Part shown: piece by piece, positions 4,761-9,275 of the stretch
Numbering within the stretch: position 1 is the first letter of the stretch
How the letters are laid out: the number at the start of each line of letters is the position of its first letter
Assembly: GCA_016650415.1 (NCBI GenBank)
Contig: JAENVU010000333.1
Span: 1 to 9,275 of the forward strand
DNA length: 9,275 nucleotides
Direction: 5' to 3'
From: Acidimicrobiia bacterium
GTDB taxonomy: Bacteria; Actinomycetota; Acidimicrobiia; IMCC26256; JAENVU01
Made by a program: the position numbers and the translations under genes
Notes under the pieces: generated by a model
Told to the model about the DNA's origin: nothing
Database searches by the model: none
What the model saw: only the letters and a program-made list of their open reading frames with translations

Positions 4761-5691
4761 GTGCGGTCTCCTCACCATGCGCGGGTTGGTCTGCCCCACC
4801 CGCCGGCGGGTCGGTGGCCGGGATGACCACGCTGGGTTTGAGCCGGGAACCCTTCCACTCGTAGACCGCGAGCAGGGTGCCCGCGGCGTCGAGCATCGCG
4901 AACGGACCCACGCCCTCCGCGGCGACGGTCGCGCCGTCGAACACCTTGCCATTCGCGATCGCGGCGGCGATGGCGTCGTCGACCGTGAGTGTGCGCATGC
5001 CCCGCAACGCGTCGGCCGGGGTGAGAACGTACGGCGCCGGCTCCTCGACGAGGACGTCGAGGGGGGTCGCGTCGTCGAGCGTGAACGCGCCGACCCGCAA
5101 CCGGCGCAGCGACGCGAGGTGCGCGAACCCACCAAGGGCTTCGCCGAGATCGGCCGCCAACGTGCGGATGTAGGTGCCGCTCGAACAGTCGACGAGCACG
5201 GTCGCGACCGGAAAGGGCCCCGGCGTGAAGTCCTCGATGTCGAAGCGATCGATCCGGACCGGACGCGGCGGACGATCGATCTCCTTGCCCTGTCGCGCCA
5301 ACTCGTGCAGTCGTTGGCCGCCGATCTTGATCGCGGAGACCATGGGCGGCACCTGCTCGATATCGCCGAGAAATGGCAGCGTGGCTGCGCGCACGGCCGC
5401 TTCGTCGATCTCGGGCATCTCCCGACGGGCCAACTCCTCCCCCGCCGCGTCGAGCGTGCTCGTCGCGACGCCGAACGCCACGACGCCGCGGTACGACTTC
5501 GTCGTCTCCTGGAGGAAGCGCATCAGCCGCGTCACCCGACCGAGGCCTACGAGCAGAACGCCCGTAGCATCCGGGTCGAGCGTGCCGGCGTGGCCGATCC
5601 GGCGCTGCCGAGTGGCACCTCGCAACTTCGCGACCACATCGTGACTGGTCCAGCCCGCGGGCTTGTCGACCACGAGGAGACCATCGATCAC
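4753..5691 (-). CDS. truB: tRNA pseudouridine(55) synthase
   Basis: TruB converts U55 in the T-loop of most tRNAs to pseudouridine and also acts as a tRNA-folding chaperone. The 312-residue product shows the catalytic motif GHAGTLDPDATGVL with nucleophile Asp39, KSYRG with the conserved active-site Tyr67, VPPMVSAIKIGG (114-125), CSSGTYIRTLAADLG (169-183) and a PUA-like C-terminal region. The start is a GTG at 5691 with GGGAG seven bases upstream. It is 22 bases downstream of nrnA and overlaps the next gene by eight bases. An extra tail of about 20 residues (ATDPPAGGADQPAHGEETARE) is rich in Pro, Gly and acidic residues and probably disordered. Identification is secure. Confidence 0.96.
   Translation of the reverse strand: MIDGLLVVDKPAGWTSHDVVAKLRGATRQRRIGHAGTLDPDATGVLLVGLGRVTRLMRFLQETTKSYRGVVAFGVATSTLDAAGEELARREMPEIDEAAVRAATLPFLGDIEQVPPMVSAIKIGGQRLHELARQGKEIDRPPRPVRIDRFDIEDFTPGPFPVATVLVDCSSGTYIRTLAADLGEALGGFAHLASLRRLRVGAFTLDDATPLDVLVEEPAPYVLTPADALRGMRTLTVDDAIAAAIANGKVFDGATVAAEGVGPFAMLDAAGTLLAVYEWKGSRLKPSVVIPATDPPAGGADQPAHGEETARE
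4768..4773 (-). promoter_or_regulatory. Ribosome-binding site inside the truB 3' end
   Basis: GAGGAG within the last codons of truB stands seven bases upstream of the GTG at 4760. It decides the start of the maleylpyruvate isomerase-like gene in favour of that GTG over the upstream ATG at 4778, and supports coupled translation of the two genes. Confidence 0.75.
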
Positions 5692-5713
5692 GCTGCGCTC
5701 CCTGCGACGTTCG

Positions 5714-6700
5714 TCAGAGCGACGCGCGGATGCGGCTGACGGTCACGTCGATCGGATCCTGCGACGTGAACCCGGCGGCGAACCGGTGTCCACCGCCGCC
5801 GTGCCTCGTCGCGATCTGTTCGACGTCGGTCGCGCCCACCGACCGCAAACTCACCTTCACCGTGCCGTCGACGTCTTCCTTCAGCACGCAGGCGACGTCG
5901 GCTTCGGCGGTGCGCCGGATGATGTCGATCAGCCCTTCGACTTGATCCATCGTCACCTCGTGGCGGTTCAGGAGATCCTGAGTCACCGCCGTCCAAACGA
6001 ACGACTGCTCGGGCACGAGCGTCGCTCCCGCCAACGCCTCGCCGAGAAGCTGGAGGTACGCGAACGAATGCTCTTCGAACAACGTACGACTGAGTTGGCT
6101 GACCGGCAGGTCGAACGCCAACAACTCGGCCGCGAGACCGAAGACCGCGGGCGTCGTGCTCTCGTACTGGAATCGACCGGTGTCACACACCAGCGCGGTG
6201 TAGAGGCAGAACGCGACATCGTGCGTGAGCGCCAGCCCCAGCCGGTCGATCAAGGTCCGTACGACCACACCGCTTGCCGCCGCTTGTGGATCGATCACGT
6301 TGATCGTGCCGTAGCGTTCGTTCGAAACATGATGGTCGACCACGATCAACTCCGCCGCGGCCTCGGCGATGGGACGAAGGTTGCCCAAGCGTCCGAGTGC
6401 ACCGCAGTCGAAGGTCACGACCACGCCGACATCCTCGCCCAGGTCCTCCGGTCGGGTGATGAGGTCCAGGCCCGGCAGCTGGCGGTAGTGCGGTGCGATC
6501 ACGAACGGGTCGGGGAAACAGGCGACGCTCGACCGGCCGGCGGCGAGCAGCGCATGGTGCATCGCCAGCATCGAACCGAGAGCATCGCCGTCCGGAGTGA
6601 TGTGGCACATCAACGTGACGTGCTCCGCGCTGTCGATGGTCTTGGCCGCGCGATCGAGCGCAGCGTCGAGGTCGTCGACATCGGAATTCACGGTGCTCAC
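5714..6700 (-). CDS. nrnA: DHH/DHHA1 phosphoesterase, NrnA-type oligoribonuclease / pAp phosphatase
   Basis: NrnA-type enzymes degrade 2-5-nucleotide nanoRNAs and often dephosphorylate 3'-phosphoadenosine 5'-phosphate. They can also hydrolyse linear and cyclic dinucleotides. The 328-residue protein has all DHH metal motifs: CHITPDGDALGS (32-43, His33, Asp37, Asp39), FDCGA with Asp98, VVDHHVSN with Asp122-His123-His124, and CDTGRFQY with Asp173. The C-terminal DHHA1 substrate-binding motif RHGGGGHRFAAGF is at 299-311. The start is GTG at 6700, sharing four bases (GTGA) with the rbfA stop. Placement between rbfA and truB is the usual order in many Firmicutes and Actinobacteria. It probably completes the RNA decay begun by PNPase in the same gene cluster. 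The exact substrate preference is not visible from sequence. Confidence 0.93.
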   Translation of the reverse strand: MSTVNSDVDDLDAALDRAAKTIDSAEHVTLMCHITPDGDALGSMLAMHHALLAAGRSSVACFPDPFVIAPHYRQLPGLDLITRPEDLGEDVGVVVTFDCGALGRLGNLRPIAEAAAELIVVDHHVSNERYGTINVIDPQAAASGVVVRTLIDRLGLALTHDVAFCLYTALVCDTGRFQYESTTPAVFGLAAELLAFDLPVSQLSRTLFEEHSFAYLQLLGEALAGATLVPEQSFVWTAVTQDLLNRHEVTMDQVEGLIDIIRRTAEADVACVLKEDVDGTVKVSLRSVGATDVEQIATRHGGGGHRFAAGFTSQDPIDVTVSRIRASL

Positions 6701-7116
6701 TGTGTGTCCTCGTCTCGATCGAGGAGGCCATCGGTGTCATCGGCACGAATCGGGTCGTCATGAAGGGTCCGCAGGATTGCTTCGATCCGCTCGCCGCTCG
6801 CGATGGAGTCGTCCTGAATGAAGCGCAACTCGGGTGAGTACTTCATACGGATCTGCCGACCGATGTGGGTCCGCAGGTGCGGCGCGGCCGAAGCCAGACC
6901 CGCCGCCGATTCGTCGGGCCCGTCACCACGATGGAAGACGGAATAGAAGACCTCCGCGGTGCGGAGATCGGCCGCGATCTCGACGCCGGTGATCGTCACG
7001 AATCCGAGTCGTGGATCAGACAGCCGTTCCACCTCCTCGGCGAGGCACTCCATCACGACTTCGTTCAGGCGCGCGACGCGCGGATATTGCTTCGGAGGTT
7101 GCCGGGGCCGAGTCAT
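6697..7116 (-). CDS. rbfA: 30S ribosome-binding factor A
   Basis: RbfA binds the free 30S subunit near the 5' end of 16S rRNA during late maturation and is needed for cold adaptation in E. coli. The 139-residue product shows the KH-type fold and the family pattern: RLNEVVMECLAEEVERL (16-32), SDPRLGFVTITGVEIAADL (33-51), AEVFYSVF (54-61) and MKYSPELRFIQDDSIASG (91-108). The tail beyond residue 120 is short and acidic. The ATG at 7116 is chosen because it overlaps the ylxP stop (ATGA), has GGAG eight bases upstream and matches the family start. A longer upstream version would read out of frame through ylxP. It sits in the standard infB-ylxP-rbfA order. Identification is secure. Confidence 0.95.
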   Translation of the reverse strand: MTRPRQPPKQYPRVARLNEVVMECLAEEVERLSDPRLGFVTITGVEIAADLRTAEVFYSVFHRGDGPDESAAGLASAAPHLRTHIGRQIRMKYSPELRFIQDDSIASGERIEAILRTLHDDPIRADDTDGLLDRDEDTQ

Positions 7117-7415
7117 TCGTCGTTCTCCAACCACGCGGTGTCCACATCGAGGACTTCCACGTCGGCCGCGGTGTCCACGAATCGTCCGACGGAATCCAAC
7201 ACCTCGCGGAGGTGACCATCGCTTTCCGCGATCACCGCGACCCCAATCGACGATCGTTGCCACTTGTCCTGATGGTCGATCTCGGCGACCGACACGTTGA
7301 ACCGATGCCGCAACCCGTCGACGATGGGACGGATCGCCGCCCGCTTCACCTTCAGCGACCGGCTCTGCGGGATATGAAGATCGAAGGATACGGCCGCGGC
7401 ATGCACAGCGGTCAT
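7113..7415 (-). CDS. ylxP: DUF503 / YlxP-like protein
   Basis: A 100-residue protein of the DUF503 family, found between infB and rbfA in many Gram-positive bacteria and called YlxP in Bacillus. The family hallmarks are HIPQSRSLKVKRAAIRPIV (residues 14-32), RFNVSVAEIDHQDKWQRSSIGVAVIAES (38-65) and a C-terminal helix-strand region. The product is small, with a ferredoxin-like alpha/beta pattern and no membrane segment. The ATG at 7415 has only a weak upstream purine run (GGTGCGAAG). A 56-base gap precedes it, and the next gene overlaps it by four bases. The biochemical role is not settled; a link to ribosome assembly is inferred from its constant neighbours. Confidence 0.92.
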   Translation of the reverse strand: MTAVHAAAVSFDLHIPQSRSLKVKRAAIRPIVDGLRHRFNVSVAEIDHQDKWQRSSIGVAVIAESDGHLREVLDSVGRFVDTAADVEVLDVDTAWLENDE

Positions 7416-7471
7416 CTTCGCACCGAATGGGCCTGGCGGTCCGGCTTTGACCGTGAGCCGTCCGACCTGAA

Positions 7472-7894
7472 TCAGGGGGAGAGGACGACGACGGGGATAT
7501 CCCGGTCGGTCTTCGTCTGATAGCCGGCGTAGTTGGCGTGCGGGCCGATGATCCGGGGCCAGAGCTCCGCTTTCTCCGCGGGGTTCGCCACCCGAGCGGT
7601 CATCGTGCGAGTGGCTCCACCCATTTCGACCTCGACCGCCGGATTGGCCTGCAGGTTGAGAAACCAGTCCGGATTGCGGTCATCGCCACCGCGCGACGCA
7701 ACGATCATGATCCGGTCGTCGATCTGCAAGGGAGTCGTCAGCATCGTCGAACGCTTCAGACCGCCGGTCCGTCCGATCGTGATCAGCCGCAGCACCGGCA
7801 TGCCGGCACCCTTCCCCGCGATCTTGCCCTTGCTCAGTTGGAACAGCGGCCGATGAATCGCATTGACGAGTTTGAGCACGAGTTCACTGGGCAC
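7472..7894 (-). CDS. Deazaflavin (F420)-dependent nitroreductase-family protein (DDN/DUF385)
   Basis: A 140-residue single-domain protein of the split-beta-barrel DDN family, named for the mycobacterial F420-dependent nitroreductase. Visible signatures are LITIGRTGGLKRSTMLTTPL (37-56), IVASRGGDDRNPDWFLNLQANP (64-85, the cofactor-contact loop) and YAGYQTKTDRDIPVVVL (122-138). The start is GTG at 7894 with GAGG six to seven bases upstream; an ATG two bases earlier is out of frame. It lies 33 bases after infB and is not part of the usual infB-ylxP-rbfA core, so it is an insertion that keeps operon spacing. Members bind F420 or sometimes FMN. F420 use here is a family-based inference and the substrate is unknown. 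Confidence 0.88.
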   Translation of the reverse strand: MPSELVLKLVNAIHRPLFQLSKGKIAGKGAGMPVLRLITIGRTGGLKRSTMLTTPLQIDDRIMIVASRGGDDRNPDWFLNLQANPAVEVEMGGATRTMTARVANPAEKAELWPRIIGPHANYAGYQTKTDRDIPVVVLSP

Positions 7895-7927
7895 ATCACA
7901 CCTCGGATTGACGGACTCGCGCGACCC

Positions 7928-9275
7928 CTAGGGAGCGACGCGTGCGATCTCGCGGTCTTCGTAGGTCTCGATGATGTCGCCGGACTTCACGTCCTGGTAC
8001 CCCTCGAGTCCGATACCGCACTCGAACCCATCGCGTACTTCGCGGACGTCGTCCTTGAAACGACGCAGCGACGCGACCGATCCCTTCCAGATGATCGTGC
8101 CTTCGCGCAGGAACCGGACCTTGGAGCCTCGGGTGATGACGCCGGTGCGCACATAACAACCGGCGATCTTGCCGATCTTGGGCACACCGAAGACCTCGCG
8201 CACCTCGGCCTCTCCGGTGACGACCTCCTCGAACTCCGGCTTCAGCATGCCGATGAGGGCGGAGTTCACGTCGTCGAGCACTTGATAGATGACCTCGTAG
8301 AGGCGCATCTCGACGTTCTCACTCGCCGCGAGTTCGCGGGCCTTGCGATCCGGCCGGACGTTGAACCCGACCACGGTCGCGTTCGCGACCGCCGCCAAGT
8401 TGACATCGCTCTCGGTGATTCCACCGACGGCTCGGTGGACGAACGAGAGGCGAACCTCTTCGTGGTCCTGGTCGAGCTTGCGCAACGCGTCGGTCACGGC
8501 CTCGAGTGAACCGTGGACGTCGGCCTTCAGTACCAAGTTGAGCGTGGCAACCTCGCCGCGCTCGACCATGGCGAAGATGTCCTCGAGCCGGGCACCGCCG
8601 GACAGGATCATCGGGTGCGACTGGTCCGCGACTCGGCGGCGGCGCGAACGGGCCTCGGCCACCGTACGGGCGATCTTCTCGCTCGGCGCGACCCGCAGCT
8701 CGTCGCCCGCGAGCGGGACGGCGTCGAGACCCAGGACCTCGACCGGCATCGAAGGCCCGGCTTCTTTCACCTGGCTGCCGGTGTAATCGAACATTGCTCG
8801 GACCTTGCCCCAACCACCGCCGGCGACGACGGGGTCACCGACCCGCAGCGTGCCGCGCTCGACGAGCACCGTGGCCACCGGGCCCCGACCCTGGTCGAGG
8901 TTCGACTCCAGCACGAACGCCCGGGCCGGAACGTCGGGGTTCGCACCGAGTGGCGGGTCGTAGAGATCGGAGACCAGGAGGATCGACTCGAGGAGTTCGT
9001 CCATTCCGAGGCCGGCAGTTGCCGCGACCTCGTTGACGACCGTGTCGCCGCCCCAGTCTTCGGGGATGAGTTCCTGTTCGACGAGTTGCTGCTTGACCCG
9101 GTTCACGTCGGCGTTGTCGCGGTCGATCTTGGTGATGGCCACCACGATCGGCACTTCGGCATTCCGCGCGTGGTTGATCGCCTCGATGGTCTGAGGCATG
9201 ACACCGTCGTCGGCGGCGACCACGAGCACCGCGACATCGGTCGCGTCGGCCCCGCGCTTGCGCATTGCCGTGAAC
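7928..9275 (-). CDS. infB: Translation initiation factor IF-2, N-terminal part outside window
   Basis: IF-2 is the GTPase that places initiator fMet-tRNA on the 30S subunit and drives subunit joining. The last 449 codons or so are present, beginning just after the G3 motif (FTAMRKRGADATDVAVLVVAADDG). The rest of the G domain, the domain II beta-barrel (ANPDVPARAFVLESNLDQGRG), domain III (LVLKADVHGSLEAVTDAL) and the fMet-tRNA-binding domain IV (GTIIWKGSVASLRRFKDDV, GFECGIGLEGYQDVKSGDIIE) follow to a TAG at 7928. The G4 motif reads TKID instead of NKxD, and the usual G5 SAK position reads AAT. Otherwise the protein is intact. It heads the operon as seen here. Identification is secure. Confidence 0.96.
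   Translation of the reverse strand, partial: FTAMRKRGADATDVAVLVVAADDGVMPQTIEAINHARNAEVPIVVAITKIDRDNADVNRVKQQLVEQELIPEDWGGDTVVNEVAATAGLGMDELLESILLVSDLYDPPLGANPDVPARAFVLESNLDQGRGPVATVLVERGTLRVGDPVVAGGGWGKVRAMFDYTGSQVKEAGPSMPVEVLGLDAVPLAGDELRVAPSEKIARTVAEARSRRRRVADQSHPMILSGGARLEDIFAMVERGEVATLNLVLKADVHGSLEAVTDALRKLDQDHEEVRLSFVHRAVGGITESDVNLAAVANATVVGFNVRPDRKARELAASENVEMRLYEVIYQVLDDVNSALIGMLKPEFEEVVTGEAEVREVFGVPKIGKIAGCYVRTGVITRGSKVRFLREGTIIWKGSVASLRRFKDDVREVRDGFECGIGLEGYQDVKSGDIIETYEDREIARVAP

Noticed and set aside
4777..6763. Two long plus-strand frames opposite truB and nrnA
   Set aside because: Both mirror well-conserved TruB and DHH proteins on the minus strand and carry no motifs of their own.
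7416..7471. Weak stems (CGGTC/GACCG and CGGCT/AGCCG) between the DDN-like gene and ylxP
   Set aside because: The stems are only five base pairs and mutually overlapping, without a U-run; expected by chance at this GC content.

Overview
This window is a high-GC, actinobacterial-type chromosomal segment. It carries the conserved translation and RNA-processing cluster infB - ylxP - rbfA - nrnA - truB - ribF - rpsO - pnp, almost all on the minus strand. Two inserted genes belong to families tied to actinobacterial cofactors: an F420/deazaflavin-type (DUF385/DDN) oxidoreductase and a mycothiol-dependent maleylpyruvate isomerase-like protein. Together with the codon bias and GTG starts, this points to Actinomycetota. 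A deep lineage such as Acidimicrobiia is my guess and is not shown by the sequence.

Layout, right to left in the direction of transcription. The C-terminal part of infB enters from the right edge (9275-7928). A DDN-like gene follows (7894-7472), then ylxP/DUF503 (7415-7113), rbfA (7116-6697), nrnA (6700-5714), truB (5691-4753), the maleylpyruvate isomerase-like gene (4760-4080) and ribF (3996-3040). Gaps are tiny, and three junctions overlap (ylxP/rbfA, rbfA/nrnA, truB/MDMPI), so this looks like one operon. The logic is translation initiation, 30S maturation, tRNA modification, nanoRNA turnover and flavin synthesis.

Between ribF and rpsO, a small plus-strand module breaks the usual order. 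An ArsR-family regulator (2185-2520) overlaps an AHSA1/SRPBCC-family gene (2520-3011) by one base. The module has a near-consensus promoter, a palindrome lying between the -35 and -10 boxes, and a start codon about where transcription should begin, so its mRNA is probably leaderless. The SRPBCC gene carries one in-frame amber codon at position 67 and is otherwise intact.

Left of this module, on the minus strand, are a small four-cysteine zinc-ribbon ORF (2056-1886), rpsO (1795-1538) and the 5' two thirds of pnp (1325 to the left edge). The rpsO leader, the rpsO-pnp gap and the pnp leader each hold good hairpins. They are likely sites of autoregulation or RNA processing. Nothing here is a clearly new system. 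The best leads are the leaderless ArsR promoter/operator with its nonsense-mutated partner, the possible switch-like rpsO leader, the zinc-ribbon ORF, and the altered G4/G5 motifs of IF2. No tRNA, rRNA, CRISPR array or insertion sequence was seen. Long plus-strand open frames opposite the minus-strand genes are GC-driven shadows.
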